From contig NZ_CP024123.1 in assembly GCF_002736105.1 (NCBI RefSeq), positions 2,658,001 to 2,722,000 on the forward strand: a stretch of 64,000 nucleotides of DNA. The letters run 5' to 3'. A program made the translations under genes and the position numbers. The stretch's first letter is position 1; every line of letters begins with the position of its first letter. The notes beneath the pieces were generated by a model that saw nothing but the letters and a program-made list of their open reading frames with translations, did not search any database and was not told the DNA's origin. Shown here piece by piece: positions 14,800 through 24,881 of the stretch. Source of the stretch: Solibacillus sp. R5-41 (GTDB taxonomy: Bacteria; Bacillota; Bacilli; Bacillales_A; Planococcaceae).

Positions 14800-15660
14800 T
14801 CAAGTATTTTCTAAAATATAAGAATTCCAACTTCTTTTGCTATCTAAATCTAGAATATTTGCAAATTGATAAGCATTGTAATCTGTTGTATCGATTTCGA
14901 ATTCAACAGTCTTTACACCATTATGAGCTAATTGGATAAGCTGTTTTTTTAAAATGCTTGTTAGATTGAAATTATTTCTTTTACCTACCCATCCAATTTC
15001 ATAATGATCTTGATTAATTGGATGTACAAAAATATATGCACTTACACGACCGTTATCAATCGCGATGTAACTTAAGTCTAAATCTATTTCATCTTCCATC
15101 AAGTTATCTTTCCAAGTTTGCCACCCTACTTCTTTTGCAGGATTATGCAAATGTGTTTGCTCATAGTTATGTTTTAAAAGTTGAAATAAATCCTTTTCTA
15201 AAAGCGGATTATTTAGAATTTGTTGCAACGAGAGGAAAGCAGGAATAGAATCTGTTGTTTGGAGTTTCTGAACTAGAAAGTCTACATCGTAGCGTTCCAT
15301 AAAAGTTTTTCGGAAAAGTTTGAAATTAAATTGGTGAATGAGCAGTATTTTATCCTTTTCATCTTCCCAACATGAAAAGATTACTTTAGTGTGTGGTGAA
15401 TTGTTGTGAAGCAATTTTTCCATCAAGTTGTTACCAGCAATATCTGAGATGACGTGGATATATTTGGCTGTAGGATGATTCGAATTTGTCCAACTTATCC
15501 CAATGCCTCCAACGATATCATTGCAAACTTCAACAAATAATTCCTTATATTTTTTTGCTTGGATGCGCCACTCAAATTCAGTTATCCCTTCTTTTAGGGC
15601 TAGATGTATTTCATAATCGTCTAATTTGTCAATTCCAATTATTTTACGTTCGTTTTTCAT
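14800..15660 (-). CDS. GNAT-family acetyltransferase, two-domain
   Basis: A 286-residue protein that looks like a tandem GNAT. The N-terminal half (residues 20-120) has the strand pattern LFVEVCNDIVGGIGISWTN of a decayed acetyltransferase domain. The C-terminal half (180-280) has LSYIAIDNGRVSAYIFVHPI, a linker EIGWVGKRNNFNLTSILKKQ and VKTVEFEIDTTDYNAYQFAN, the end of a GNAT fold. The substrate is unknown. The ribosome site GAGGGGGAG lies 6 nt before the ATG. It is monocistronic, bounded by terminators at 15716 upstream and 14614 downstream. Confidence 0.7.
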   Translation of the reverse strand: MKNERKIIGIDKLDDYEIHLALKEGITEFEWRIQAKKYKELFVEVCNDIVGGIGISWTNSNHPTAKYIHVISDIAGNNLMEKLLHNNSPHTKVIFSCWEDEKDKILLIHQFNFKLFRKTFMERYDVDFLVQKLQTTDSIPAFLSLQQILNNPLLEKDLFQLLKHNYEQTHLHNPAKEVGWQTWKDNLMEDEIDLDLSYIAIDNGRVSAYIFVHPINQDHYEIGWVGKRNNFNLTSILKKQLIQLAHNGVKTVEFEIDTTDYNAYQFANILDLDSKRSWNSYILENT

Positions 15661-15715
15661 TATTCTCCCCCTCTATAAAAATGCATTATTATATCTACCA
15701 AACTACTCCTATCAC

Positions 15716-15754
15716 AAAAAGAGCAGAAACATCATAAGTCAACGTTTCTGCCCT
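15716..15754 (-). terminator. Terminator of the epimerase-carboxyltransferase operon
   Basis: GGGCAGAAAC and GTTTCTGCTC pair on the minus strand around a 13-nt loop and are followed by TTTTTG. Confidence 0.8.
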
Positions 15755-15787
15755 TCACTAGTATACAATTTTGCTAAGAAGATAAAA

Positions 15788-17347
15788 TTATAGTGGAATA
15801 TTTCCGTGTTTTTTGTACGGACGGTCTTCTTGTTTTGTTGATAGCATATCTAATGCTTGAATTAATTTAATACGAGTTTCGCGTGGATCAATAACATCAT
15901 CTACCATACCGCGTGAAGCTGCTACGTATGGGTTTGCGAACTTCTCTTTGTATTCTTCAATTTTCGCTGCACGTGTTGCTTCTGGATCCGCAGATTTTGC
16001 GATTTCACCTGCATGGATAATGTTTGCTGCACCTGCTGCGCCCATTACTGCGATTTCAGCGTTTGGCCAAGCAAATACTAAGTCAGCACCAATTGATTTT
16101 GAGTTTAATGCTACATATGCACCACCGTAAGCTTTACGAAGAATAACCGTAATTTTAGGTACAGTTGCTTCTGAATATGCATAAAGGATTTTCGCACCGT
16201 GGCGGATAATACCACCATGTTCTTGTTTAACACCTGGGAAGAAACCAGATACGTCTTCAAATGTAATAACAGGAACGTTGAATGCGTCACAAGTACGTAC
16301 GAAACGCGCTAATTTGTCAGATGAATCGATATCTAAACCACCTGCTAGGAATTTTGGTTGGTTACATACTAAACCAACTGATTCACCCGCGATACGAGCG
16401 AAACCAACAACGATGTTTTTCGCGAATTCTTTTTGCACTTCCATAAATGTACCTTCGTCGACAACTTGCTCTACCACTTTACGTACATCATATGATTTCG
16501 TTTGGTCAATTGGTACAACGTCTACAAGCTCAGATCGGTAGTTATCACCTTCTGGAGCAGCTTGTTTTGGTGCTTTCTCTTTATTGTTTTGTGGTAAATA
16601 AGAAAGTAATTGCTGAATTTGAGCAATCGCTGCATCTTCATCTTCTGCGCGGAAGTGTGCGTTACCTGATACTGCATTGTGTACTTTTGAACCACCTAAA
16701 CCTTCAGCTGAAATTTTCTCACCAGTTACTGTTTCGATAACTTTAGGACCTGTAATGAACATTTGTGACGTTTTATCAACCATTAAAATAAAGTCTGTGA
16801 TCGCTGGAGAATAAACCGCACCACCCGCACATGGTCCCATGATTACTGAAATTTGTGGAATTACACCAGAATAAATCGAGTTACGGTAGAAAATATGACC
16901 GTAACCATCTAGTGATAATACGCCTTCTTGAATACGCGCACCGCCTGAATCATTAATGCCGATAAAGGGTGTACCGTTTTTCGCGGCTAAATCCATTACT
17001 GTTGCGATTTTTTTCGCATGCATTTCACCAAGTGCTCCCCCAAATACAGTGAAATCTTGTGCAAATAAGTACACGTTACGGCCGTTAATTTTACCGAAGC
17101 CTGTCACAACTCCATCGCCAGGTCCTTCTAATTTTTCCATGCCGAAGTCTACTGTACGGTGTGTAATGAATGGGTTAATTTCAACAAATGTGCCTTCATC
17201 TAAAAGCAATGTAATACGTTCACGAGCAGTCTTTTTGCCTTTTTCGTGTTGCTTTTCAATGCGGGCATCACCGCCACCTAATTCAATTAATTGTTTACGG
17301 TCGTAAAGGTCGTTAATTTTATCGAACATATCTAGTGTAATTGTCAT
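15788..17347 (-). CDS. yqjD: Acyl-CoA carboxylase carboxyltransferase subunit (propionyl-CoA carboxylase beta type)
   Basis: A 519-residue carboxyltransferase with the two crotonase-fold halves of the family. The N-terminal half has FAQDFTVFGGALGEMHAKKI and the oxyanion-hole stretch INDSGGARIQEG. The C-terminal half has TFEDVSGFFPGVKQEHGGII and AYGGAYVALNSK. It transfers carboxyl from biotin to propionyl-CoA, giving (S)-methylmalonyl-CoA, or runs the reverse decarboxylation. Length is standard. It follows the methylmalonyl-CoA epimerase gene with a TAATG overlap, as yqjC-yqjD in B. subtilis, so the two steps are co-expressed. No biotin carboxylase or biotin carrier gene lies in the window; the partner subunit must be encoded elsewhere. 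Confidence 0.93.
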   Translation of the reverse strand: MTITLDMFDKINDLYDRKQLIELGGGDARIEKQHEKGKKTARERITLLLDEGTFVEINPFITHRTVDFGMEKLEGPGDGVVTGFGKINGRNVYLFAQDFTVFGGALGEMHAKKIATVMDLAAKNGTPFIGINDSGGARIQEGVLSLDGYGHIFYRNSIYSGVIPQISVIMGPCAGGAVYSPAITDFILMVDKTSQMFITGPKVIETVTGEKISAEGLGGSKVHNAVSGNAHFRAEDEDAAIAQIQQLLSYLPQNNKEKAPKQAAPEGDNYRSELVDVVPIDQTKSYDVRKVVEQVVDEGTFMEVQKEFAKNIVVGFARIAGESVGLVCNQPKFLAGGLDIDSSDKLARFVRTCDAFNVPVITFEDVSGFFPGVKQEHGGIIRHGAKILYAYSEATVPKITVILRKAYGGAYVALNSKSIGADLVFAWPNAEIAVMGAAGAANIIHAGEIAKSADPEATRAAKIEEYKEKFANPYVAASRGMVDDVIDPRETRIKLIQALDMLSTKQEDRPYKKHGNIPL

Positions 17348-17763
17348 TATTTGTTATCCCCTTTTCCACTTTTATCACATAATTCGTAAAGCACACCGTA
17401 AGAATCTTTCGGATGTAAAAACGCTACTTCAGCTCCACCAGCACCTGGTCCTGGCTCGTCCGAAAGTAATCGAACGCCTTTTTCACGAAGTTCCGCCATG
17501 CGCTCGCGGATACCTGTAACGCCAAATGCAACATGGTGAATTCCTTCGCCGCGTTTTTCTAAAAAGCCATGAATCGCACTTTTTTCGCTCATTGGCTCTA
17601 GCAATTCGATTTTCACATTGCCAGCATCAATGAAAGCCACTTTTACTTGTTGTGATTCTACTTCTTCTACTTTTAATAATTTTAAACCTAATGTATTTGT
17701 GTAATATGTAATCCGTTCGTCAATATTACGAACAGCTATACCAATATGATCAACTTTTTCCAC
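17347..17763 (-). CDS. mce: Methylmalonyl-CoA epimerase
   Basis: A 138-residue VOC-fold epimerase. Two beta-alpha-beta-beta-beta units carry the metal ligands: His6 in KVDHIGIAV, the middle His in GIHHVAFGV, and the last Glu in YGVLYELCD. It converts (S)- to (R)-methylmalonyl-CoA, linking the carboxyltransferase next door to the mutase (mutA-mutB) 3 kb upstream on the same strand. The start is GTG at 17761-17763 with AAAGGAGAG 8 nt before it. The stop overlaps the next start by 1 nt (TAATG). Confidence 0.93.
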   Translation of the reverse strand: MEKVDHIGIAVRNIDERITYYTNTLGLKLLKVEEVESQQVKVAFIDAGNVKIELLEPMSEKSAIHGFLEKRGEGIHHVAFGVTGIRERMAELREKGVRLLSDEPGPGAGGAEVAFLHPKDSYGVLYELCDKSGKGDNK

Positions 17764-17889
17764 GCTTTATACTCTCCTTTAAATGTCCAATATTTTGCAA
17801 GACTGCGATTATGCAGTGCCGATGCCACGTGTCAGCTTCTTGTAATCTATTTAAATGTTCTGATCCATTTTAAGATTTCGAAAATTATT

Positions 17890-18036
17890 AATGCGCCGGG
17901 GGACTTTGGCAAAAAAAGAATTTGGTCACACTGGCATTGCCACATAATGCGGCGCTTAGCCAGTGTTCCCCCGATTCAGCTGGGATTTGAAAGCCCACTG
18001 AATAAAATTGCATATTTGGAATTCATCCCCTACTAA
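17890..18036. repeat. Structured repeat family I, partial copy
   Basis: Only the central part is present: GCGCCGGGGGACTT, then GATTCAGCTGGGATTTGAAA, CCCACTGAAT and TTGGAATTCATCCCC. It aligns with the copy at 31412-31608, with an extra 60-nt hairpin segment after the GGGGG. It fills the gap between mce and prli42. Confidence 0.6.
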
Positions 18037-18132
18037 AAAAATGAAGGATTTCTAGTGAAACAAGATAAATATACTTGAGAATTCCTAGAGATTTGTTACA
18101 CTATTACTAGTTAATACGAAGGAGCGAAAAAT

Positions 18133-18228
18133 ATGAGTAACAAAAAATTTCAAAAAATAGTCGTTTATTCAATGGTTATCATTATGTTAATTTCAACAGT
18201 TGCAATGGGCGTTGCCGCAATTATGTAA
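18133..18228 (+). CDS. prli42: Prli42-like stressosome membrane miniprotein
   Basis: A 31-residue protein: a basic N terminus MSNKKFQKIVVY and one membrane helix (MVIIMLISTVAMGVAAIM). It closely resembles Prli42, the miniprotein that anchors the stressosome to the membrane in Listeria and is widespread in Bacillales. GAAGGAGCG lies 7 nt before the ATG, and a strong terminator follows immediately. Its place next to yqjA also fits. It is easily missed because of its length. Confidence 0.85.
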   Translation: MSNKKFQKIVVYSMVIIMLISTVAMGVAAIM

Positions 18229-18256
18229 TGGATGTTTTATACATCCATTTTTTTAT
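18227..18256. terminator. Terminator between prli42 and yqjA
   Basis: AATGGATG and CATCCATT pair around TTTTATA and are followed by TTTTTTT. It serves prli42 and probably also the convergent yqjA-like gene. Confidence 0.8.
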
Positions 18257-19209
18257 TTCCTTACTTTAAATGACTGCTTAATGACTAAATACTCATCCAT
18301 TTCCTCAATAAATTGATACATCGCGGCCATTGCTAAGAAGGTTTCATGATCTTGCGGCAAGGGCATTTTCGCAAACTCCACTTTCACAATTTCTAATTTC
18401 TCTCGATAATGACTTGCCGTATTGCCCGAGTGAACATTTTCACTTAACTCTTCTAAAAAGGCAGCGATTAACGGAGCTTGAACTGTCATGACTGGGAGCG
18501 CTGTAATTTTAGGTAGCACACGCTCAATAATCTCGAGCTGTTTTTCTCGCATGTCAAAGTAAACATAATAAAAGTTTTCCTTCCGCGTTAAATGGTTTTC
18601 GACGTCTTTAAACGCCAACGCTTTTGCCGCATTTAACACGTTTGCTGCTTCAATAAGCTCCTTACCATCCCACATCGTATCACCGTTTCGTAAATAGCCC
18701 GCGATCTCAGATAGTATTTTTTTATAAATCTTTTCAATTTTCAGACGATGAAAATTAAGTTCTGGTTCGATATCAGGCATATACATATTGACAATGAGCC
18801 CCATTCCAAACCCAATAGCCATTAGAGAAAGTTCATTGACAAGTAAATCCACAGTAAAATTCGCTGTTGAAAAAAGATGCATTAAAATAACCGCACTCGA
18901 TACAAACCCTTCTGCCACACGAAACGACACAATTGTAGGGATAAATAAAAGCAAGACAACGCCTAATACTGCCGGTGAATAACCGAATGTTTCAAAAAAT
19001 ACGAACGCATAAAGCATGCCTGTAAAACTCGCAATAATCCGTGTGTACACAGCGCGAACGGACTTTTTCTTCGTCGGCTGAACACATAGAATTGTTAAAA
19101 TACCCGCAGCTGTAAAAAATTGCAAATCTAAATACTGGGCGATTGCGATCGCAACAGCAGCACCGAACGCCGTTTTTAGTGTACGATAGCCGATTGAAAA
19201 TCTTTTCAT
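18253..19209 (-). CDS. yqjA: Aromatic acid exporter family / FUSC-like membrane protein
   Basis: A 318-residue protein of the ArAE_1 (DUF939) type. Residues 10-140 hold about five or six membrane helices (TAFGAAVAIAIAQYLDLQFF and the TILCVQP motif). The C-terminal half is a cytoplasmic helical domain (MPDIEPELNFHRLKIEKIYK and on). Family members are thought to move small organic acids out of the cell; this one corresponds by sequence style and position to B. subtilis YqjA. The substrate is not known. It lies between brxB and the epimerase-carboxyltransferase genes. Confidence 0.85.
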   Translation of the reverse strand: MKRFSIGYRTLKTAFGAAVAIAIAQYLDLQFFTAAGILTILCVQPTKKKSVRAVYTRIIASFTGMLYAFVFFETFGYSPAVLGVVLLLFIPTIVSFRVAEGFVSSAVILMHLFSTANFTVDLLVNELSLMAIGFGMGLIVNMYMPDIEPELNFHRLKIEKIYKKILSEIAGYLRNGDTMWDGKELIEAANVLNAAKALAFKDVENHLTRKENFYYVYFDMREKQLEIIERVLPKITALPVMTVQAPLIAAFLEELSENVHSGNTASHYREKLEIVKVEFAKMPLPQDHETFLAMAAMYQFIEEMDEYLVIKQSFKVRK

Positions 19210-19237
19210 ATCGGAGCCTATTCCCCCATTTTTAATA

Positions 19238-19277
19238 AGATCTCCCCTTGTACGGATTTGTACAAGGAGAGTATCTT
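19238..19277 (-). terminator. Long hairpin after brxB, possible terminator
   Basis: On the minus strand AAGATACTCTCCTTGTAC pairs with GTACAAGGGGAGATCTT (only two mismatches) around a 6-nt loop. It is followed by ATTAAAAATG, which lacks a good T-run. It may be a weak terminator or a processing or stability hairpin ahead of yqjA. Confidence 0.45.
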
Positions 19278-19314
19278 TGAAATTTGCAAAAGTATATTTA
19301 GTAATAAAAAAGAA

Positions 19315-19755
19315 TTACAGCTCTTCGCAATATTCTTCAAAGTTTCCTTGCAAGTTTGTTACCACAGACATTGGGTCATGTCCTTCGATTTCATAACGGC
19401 CTACTTCAGCAACTACTTGTCCATCTTTTAATAACACAAATGATGGTGATGAAGGTATGTGATCTTCACCAAATAGGTAGCGCGCTGCATTCGTTGCTTC
19501 CTTGTCTTGACCAGCGAACACTGTTACAAGATGGTCAGGACGTTTATCATAATGAACCGAATGCGTTGCTGCCGGACGAGCAATACCTCCAGCACATCCA
19601 CATACTGAGTTGACCATTACTAAAGTAGTACCTTTGCGAGCAAACGCATTTTCTACTTCTTCTGGTGTACGCAGCTGCTCGTAGCCTGCTGCTTCCATTT
19701 CAGCACGTGCTGTCGTTGTAATTTGTTGCATAAATAAATCATAATCCATATTCAT
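19315..19755 (-). CDS. brxB: Bacilliredoxin BrxB (YqiW)
   Basis: A 146-residue bacilliredoxin of the DUF1094 family. The CGC active site is at Cys52-Gly-Cys54 ([16 protein letters not shown]), in a thioredoxin-like fold ([14 protein letters not shown], then [20 protein letters not shown]). It removes bacillithiol from oxidised protein cysteines after oxidative stress. It sits between meaB and yqjA, matching the yqiW-yqjA order in B. subtilis. GAAAGGGGC precedes the ATG. Confidence 0.95.
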   Translation of the reverse strand: MNMDYDLFMQQITTTARAEMEAAGYEQLRTPEEVENAFARKGTTLVMVNSVCGCAGGIARPAATHSVHYDKRPDHLVTVFAGQDKEATNAARYLFGEDHIPSSPSFVLLKDGQVVAEVGRYEIEGHDPMSVVTNLQGNFEEYCEEL

Positions 19756-19822
19756 AAGCGATTAGCCCCTTTCAAAGTACTCTTTAATCATAGCAGTGCA
19801 AGCAAAGAACTGCAAAGCACAA

Positions 19823-20923
19823 TCATGACAAATCATGGCCTTCTTTTTCATCAAAAAGTGCGTTTACACCTTGTGTTACGGTAAGTCGACCTTTTAGGAT
19901 GTCGTCTTCTAGTGACCTTACTTGTTTTTTGCGGTCGGCATTTTGGTAAAACGAATCGATTAAATGGTCGGTAATCATCGAATGGAACCAATCACGCGTT
20001 TGCTCATGACGCCGAATCGACCAATAATTTGATTTTTTCACCGTTTCCTCAAAAGCCATTAACATAGTCCAGACATCGTCAAGCCCTTTTTTCTCCATGG
20101 ATGACACCGTTAAAGACGTACTCATCCAGCCTGGAGTAGACGGCTGTAAGAAATGGAGGATTTGTTTATACTCTTGCATCGTTCGACGGGCAAAACGAAC
20201 ATTATCCCCGTCCGCCTTATGCACAATGATGCCGTCAGCTAGCTCCATAATCCCCTTTTTCATTCCTTGCAGTTCATCTCCTGCCCCTGTTAAAACAAGC
20301 AATAAGAAGAAGTCCACCATGCCGCGCACAAATGTTTCACTTTGTCCAACACCGACTGTTTCAATGAGGAGCACATCATAGCCCGCTGCCTCGCATAAGA
20401 GCATCGTTTCACGTGATTTTTTATGCACGCCACCTAATGTCCCGGCGCTCGGCGATGGGCGAACAAAGGCATTCGGTTGACGAACGAGCTCTTCCATCCG
20501 TGTTTTGTCCCCAAGAATACTACCGCCTGACAGCGAAGAACTTGGATCAATCGCAAGCACCGCGACCCGTTTGCCCATTTTACTAAGCATCGTCCCAAAC
20601 GCTTCAATGAAGGAGCTTTTCCCTGCACCTGGCACACCTGTAATACCAATGCGAATACAATTCCCCGTGTAAGGTAATAGCTCCTGCAATAGCTTTTGAG
20701 CCTCTTCCTTATGCACATTGTTCGAACTTTCAATCAGTGTAATCGCCTTCGCTAAGGAAGTACGATCACCTGCACGAACTTGCTCCGCTAATTTCGAAAT
20801 ATCAAGATGATCCTGCTTTTTTTTGCGGAATTTTTTCGGGTTTGAATAATTCATACCATCATGTCCACCCTTCACGCCTTCCATCACAAATAAAGCGCTT
20901 GGCTCTTGATTATTCTTCGTCAT
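19823..20923 (-). CDS. meaB: Methylmalonyl-CoA mutase-associated GTPase MeaB (ArgK family)
   Basis: A 366-residue G3E-family GTPase. The Walker A motif is GVPGAGKSSFIEAFG; switch and Walker B elements are seen in VLAIDPSSSLSGGSILGDKT and LLIETVGVGQSE; the guanine-specificity motif is in IVHKADGD. MeaB loads and protects the cobalamin cofactor of methylmalonyl-CoA mutase. The start overlaps the mutB stop (TAATG), so the chaperone is made together with its enzyme. The N-terminal 30 residues are longer and more basic than usual, and the ATG here has only a weak ribosome site. An internal start is possible. Confidence 0.95.
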   Translation of the reverse strand: MTKNNQEPSALFVMEGVKGGHDGMNYSNPKKFRKKKQDHLDISKLAEQVRAGDRTSLAKAITLIESSNNVHKEEAQKLLQELLPYTGNCIRIGITGVPGAGKSSFIEAFGTMLSKMGKRVAVLAIDPSSSLSGGSILGDKTRMEELVRQPNAFVRPSPSAGTLGGVHKKSRETMLLCEAAGYDVLLIETVGVGQSETFVRGMVDFFLLLVLTGAGDELQGMKKGIMELADGIIVHKADGDNVRFARRTMQEYKQILHFLQPSTPGWMSTSLTVSSMEKKGLDDVWTMLMAFEETVKKSNYWSIRRHEQTRDWFHSMITDHLIDSFYQNADRKKQVRSLEDDILKGRLTVTQGVNALFDEKEGHDLS

Positions 20924-23073
20924 TATTCTGCCACTTCCTCGTAGCCAAGCTTTTTGTAGATTTCTTCGATAATTTTCATTGCTGATACCGGAATAACTGT
21001 ACCTGGACCGAAAATAGCTGCCGCACCTGATTCATATAAGAAATCATAGTCTTGTGCTGGAATAACCCCACCACAAATAACGATAATATCTTCACGACCT
21101 AATTTTTTCAGCTCCGCTACTAACTCTGGTACAAGTGTTTTATGACCTGCTGCTAAGCTCGATACGCCGACACAGTGTACATCGTTTTCATTCGCCATTT
21201 GCGCAGTTTCTTCTGGTGTCATGAACAATGGTGAAATATCCACATCAAAGCCTAAGTCTGCATAGCCTGTTGCGATAACTTTCGCCCCACGGTCATGTCC
21301 ATCTTGACCCATTTTTGCCACTAAAATACGTGGGCGACGACCTTCATTTTCGATGAAGCCTTCTGTCATTTCCTTCACTTCTTCAATCATTTCATGATCT
21401 GAGAAGTTCGCAGAGTAAACGCCCGAAATGGAACGAATAATCGCTTTATGACGTCCTGATACAGCTTCAATCGCATCAGAAATTTCGCCTAATGAAGCAC
21501 GTGCACGAGCCGCATCCACCGCAACAGCTAGTAAGTTTTCTCCTCCATCCTCCGCAGCTTTTGTTAAACGTGCTAAATGTTTTTGCACTTCTGCTTCATC
21601 ACGGTCTGCTTTCATTGTGTTTAAGCGTTCAATTTGTTGGTCACGTACAAGGGCATTGTCGATATCTAAAATATCAATTGGCTCCTCTTCTGCTAAACGG
21701 AATTTGTTTACACCAACAATTGTTTCTGTTTTTGAGTCGATTTTCGCTTGACGTTTTGCCGCTGCTTCCTCAACTTTCATTTTTGGAAGACCTGTTTCAA
21801 TCGCTTTCGCCATACCACCAAGCTCTTCAATTTCCTCGATTAATGCCCATGCTTTTTCCGTTAACTCTTCTGTTAACTTCTCAACATAATAAGAGCCGCC
21901 CCATGGATCAATTACTTTTGTCATACCCGTTTCTTCTTGTAAGAATAGCTGTGTATTTCGTGCAATTCGTGCAGAGAAGTCTGTCGGTAATGCAATCGCT
22001 TCGTCTAATGCGTTCGTGTGAAGTGATTGTGTATGACCCATCGCTGCTGCGTTCGCTTCAATCAATGTACGTGTGACGTTATTGAATGGATCTTGCTCCG
22101 TTAATGACCAACCAGACGTTTGAGAATGCGTACGTAACGCTAATGTTTTTGGATTTTTCGGATCGAATGTCGACATCATTTGCGCCCAAATACGACGTGC
22201 AGCACGCATTTTTGCAATTTCCATATAGTAATTCATGCCAATCGCCCAGAAGAATGATAAACGTGGTGCAAAGGCATCAATATCAATTCCTGCTTTTAAC
22301 CCCGTACGTACATATTCAAGACCGTCAGCAAGTGTGTAAGCTAGCTCAATATCATTTGTCGCACCGGCTTCTTGAATATGGTAGCCCGAAATTGAAATCG
22401 AGTTAAATTTCGGCATATGTTTCGCTGTAAATTCAAAAATATCGGCAATAATTTTCATTGACATTGCTGGTGGATAAATATATGTATTACGCACCATATA
22501 TTCCTTTAAAATATCATTTTGGATTGTACCCGCAAGCTTATCCGGTGATACCCCTTGCTCTTCAGCTGCAACAATGTAAAATGCTAAAATTGGTAAAACT
22601 GCGCCATTCATCGTCATAGAAACTGACATTTGATCTAACGGAATGCCCGCAAATAAAATTTTCATGTCCTCAATCGAATCGATTGCTACACCAGCTTTAC
22701 CTACGTCACCTTTTACTCGTGGGTGATCAGAGTCATAACCGCGGTGTGTCGCTAAGTCAAAGGCAACCGATAACCCTTTTTGACCCATCGCTAAGTTTCG
22801 ACGATAAAAGGCGTTTGATTCCTCAGCAGTCGAGAAACCTGCATATTGACGTACTGTCCATGGACGTGCTACATACATCGTTGGGTAAGGTCCGCGCGTA
22901 TTTGGCGCAATCCCTGCTACATCCTTTGTATGTTTTACATCTTGAATGTCCTCAGCGTTATATACCGTTTTAACTTCGATGCCTTCGTTTGTCAAAAATG
23001 AGCCTGTTGAAGTTCGTTGCTCTTGATGTAAAACGTCTTCAATTACAACAGATTTAAAATTTGCTTTACTCAT
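20923..23073 (-). CDS. mutB: Methylmalonyl-CoA mutase large subunit
   Basis: A 716-residue subunit, started at the ATG after GAAGGGGGTACAACA ([13 protein letters not shown]); the longer open frame runs into mutA without a ribosome site. The N-terminal TIM barrel binds the CoA ester ([20 protein letters not shown]). The C-terminal B12 domain has the cobalamin motif [12 protein letters not shown] (Asp-x-His-x-x-Gly, His being the lower cobalt ligand) followed by [17 protein letters not shown]. It isomerises (R)-methylmalonyl-CoA to succinyl-CoA using adenosylcobalamin. It overlaps mutA by 4 nt and meaB by 1 nt, so all three form one operon. Confidence 0.97.
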   Translation of the reverse strand: MSKANFKSVVIEDVLHQEQRTSTGSFLTNEGIEVKTVYNAEDIQDVKHTKDVAGIAPNTRGPYPTMYVARPWTVRQYAGFSTAEESNAFYRRNLAMGQKGLSVAFDLATHRGYDSDHPRVKGDVGKAGVAIDSIEDMKILFAGIPLDQMSVSMTMNGAVLPILAFYIVAAEEQGVSPDKLAGTIQNDILKEYMVRNTYIYPPAMSMKIIADIFEFTAKHMPKFNSISISGYHIQEAGATNDIELAYTLADGLEYVRTGLKAGIDIDAFAPRLSFFWAIGMNYYMEIAKMRAARRIWAQMMSTFDPKNPKTLALRTHSQTSGWSLTEQDPFNNVTRTLIEANAAAMGHTQSLHTNALDEAIALPTDFSARIARNTQLFLQEETGMTKVIDPWGGSYYVEKLTEELTEKAWALIEEIEELGGMAKAIETGLPKMKVEEAAAKRQAKIDSKTETIVGVNKFRLAEEEPIDILDIDNALVRDQQIERLNTMKADRDEAEVQKHLARLTKAAEDGGENLLAVAVDAARARASLGEISDAIEAVSGRHKAIIRSISGVYSANFSDHEMIEEVKEMTEGFIENEGRRPRILVAKMGQDGHDRGAKVIATGYADLGFDVDISPLFMTPEETAQMANENDVHCVGVSSLAAGHKTLVPELVAELKKLGREDIIVICGGVIPAQDYDFLYESGAAAIFGPGTVIPVSAMKIIEEIYKKLGYEEVAE

Positions 23074-24761
23074 TGTTGTACCCCCTTCACGCTCGCTACT
23101 ACGCTGTTCAACTTCTCGACGATGTTTTGACCTGCAAAAATAAAGCCGTTTAAGCCAGTTGCTGTCCAAGTTGCTTCGTCTTCTTTATATTTACCCGCTG
23201 CATCCAACACAATAGTTGAACGCTTACCGTCTAATAATGCAGGGACTAACGCTTTCGTATCCTCATCTGTTGCTGCTATTACAACATAATCAAATGCCGC
23301 ATTCGTTATCCATTTTTTCGCATCTTCTATCGACGTAAAGCCTTCTGTTTGCTCAGCAACAATACCCGCTGTTGCGAAGAAGCCTTGTACAAAATCAGCA
23401 CGTGGCTTGTAATTTTTAAGCGCACCGAACGTTAAAATAGCCGTTTTAATACCTGCTTGTGAGAAGCATGTACGTAAATTTTCAAATGGAATCGCTAAAC
23501 GCTTCACATCCGCAAATTGCCCGTTTTCTTCTGTTGCAATTGTATCTACTGGATTTGCATAAATATTTGTGCCAATTAATGAATGCTTGCGTGTTTCTAC
23601 CGCTTGAATGCGCTTACTATAAACCGCTTCAATATCCGATTGAAGTGCAGTATACGCATCTAAACCACCTGCTAGCTCGATTTCAAGGAATAATGCCCAT
23701 GCTTCTTTTACCAAGTCTGCTGTTAACGACTCCACAAAGTACGAGCCACCAGCAGGATCAAGGACGTTTAGTACATGTGATTCTTCTTTCGTTACGAGGG
23801 ACACGTTACGAGCGATACGAACCGATTGATCTGTTGCTTTTGTTAAGCAATCATGTGGATGGACTGTTACAACATCTGCACCACCGATTGCCGCTGCGAA
23901 TGCTTCATTGCCTGCACGTAGTAGGTTTACATATACATCTAGCTTTGAAAAACTGCGGACAGATGTTTCGACTACTACTGGGACAGCGCTTGCTTCAGTG
24001 CCGAATGCTGAAGCAAATGCTTTCCATAACACTTTAAATGCACGAATTTTCGCGACTTCTGAGAAAAACTGTGTATCAATCGCAAAGTTTACAAAGAATT
24101 TGCTTTCAAATGCTTTGAAATCCTCCACGGTATTTGCTAATTGAGATGCTTGCGCTAATGCGATTGCTAATTCTTGTACAGCGTTTGCACCTTTATTGTG
24201 GAAAGGAATCGTATTCGCTGCAAATGTGCGCACGTTAGGGTAATCTGCTAATTCAACAGCTTCAGGTGCAATAATATAGCCTTCTACTGTCGCACGTTTC
24301 GCTTTTTCAATTTTTGTGAAAGCGCTTAATAAATTGTCATTAGTTGATTGCACGATCAGTTTAAATGAATATTCCGATAAATAATCAGCTAATTGACCAA
24401 GCGCTTCTTCGTTCCATTCAAAGGCAACTGGGCTATTGATTGTGATGACATCATTGCCACGCGCTAGGCTTTCTTGTAAATTTGCAAAGAAACTTTCCAC
24501 ATCTTCACCAACAATTTGCTGAGCTACTGCAAAATCTGATTCTTTTGTTAAATTACGAATCGTTGAAACTTGTTTTTCTAATTGTTCACCTAATTTTTCG
24601 ATCAATGTTTCTTGTGTATAAAGAGGCTCTAATGTAATGTTGTCAATTGTTTTTGTGAATAGGGATTCAAATGGTTTTCCCTTCAAAGCTTTTACAGCTT
24701 CTTCTTGCCATTGTTCATAACTAGTCGATTGAAATTCGATGTCTTTCATATTTGTTGTCAT
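23070..24761 (-). CDS. mutA: Methylmalonyl-CoA mutase small subunit
   Basis: A 563-residue subunit of the heterodimeric mutase. It keeps the barrel layout ([20 protein letters not shown] and [15 protein letters not shown]), but its B12-like C-terminal domain lacks the Asp-x-His-x-x-Gly cobalamin motif ([20 protein letters not shown] at the equivalent place). That is the normal sign of the non-catalytic small subunit, which stabilises MutB. It is the first gene of mutA-mutB-meaB and overlaps mutB by ATGA. AAGGGGG is about 20 nt before the first ATG, so the second Met (MKDIEFQ) may be used instead. Confidence 0.95.
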   Translation of the reverse strand: MTTNMKDIEFQSTSYEQWQEEAVKALKGKPFESLFTKTIDNITLEPLYTQETLIEKLGEQLEKQVSTIRNLTKESDFAVAQQIVGEDVESFFANLQESLARGNDVITINSPVAFEWNEEALGQLADYLSEYSFKLIVQSTNDNLLSAFTKIEKAKRATVEGYIIAPEAVELADYPNVRTFAANTIPFHNKGANAVQELAIALAQASQLANTVEDFKAFESKFFVNFAIDTQFFSEVAKIRAFKVLWKAFASAFGTEASAVPVVVETSVRSFSKLDVYVNLLRAGNEAFAAAIGGADVVTVHPHDCLTKATDQSVRIARNVSLVTKEESHVLNVLDPAGGSYFVESLTADLVKEAWALFLEIELAGGLDAYTALQSDIEAVYSKRIQAVETRKHSLIGTNIYANPVDTIATEENGQFADVKRLAIPFENLRTCFSQAGIKTAILTFGALKNYKPRADFVQGFFATAGIVAEQTEGFTSIEDAKKWITNAAFDYVVIAATDEDTKALVPALLDGKRSTIVLDAAGKYKEDEATWTATGLNGFIFAGQNIVEKLNSVVASVKGVQQ

Positions 24762-24844
24762 ATGGACGCTTTCTAGCTTCCCCCCTTGTTATATTTCTGT
24801 ACTATATATTACCCGAGAATGTTCAGATAATAAAGAAAAAAAAA

Positions 24845-24870
24845 TAAAGAAAGCCCGTAACCACAGGCTT
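24845..24870 (-). terminator. Terminator of the bkd operon
   Basis: AAGCCTGT and ACGGGCTT pair on the minus strand around GGTT and are followed by TCTTTATTTTTTTTT. It separates the bkd genes from mutA-mutB-meaB. Confidence 0.8.
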
Positions 24871-24881
24871 CCTTGGCATTT

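Noticed and set aside
21492-22076. A 194-codon plus-strand open frame
   Set aside because: It lies wholly opposite mutB, is rich in Leu, His and Gln, and has no family motif; it is the complement of a real gene.
23459-24037. A 192-codon plus-strand open frame
   Set aside because: It is opposite mutA, with a composition typical of antisense reading and no ribosome site.
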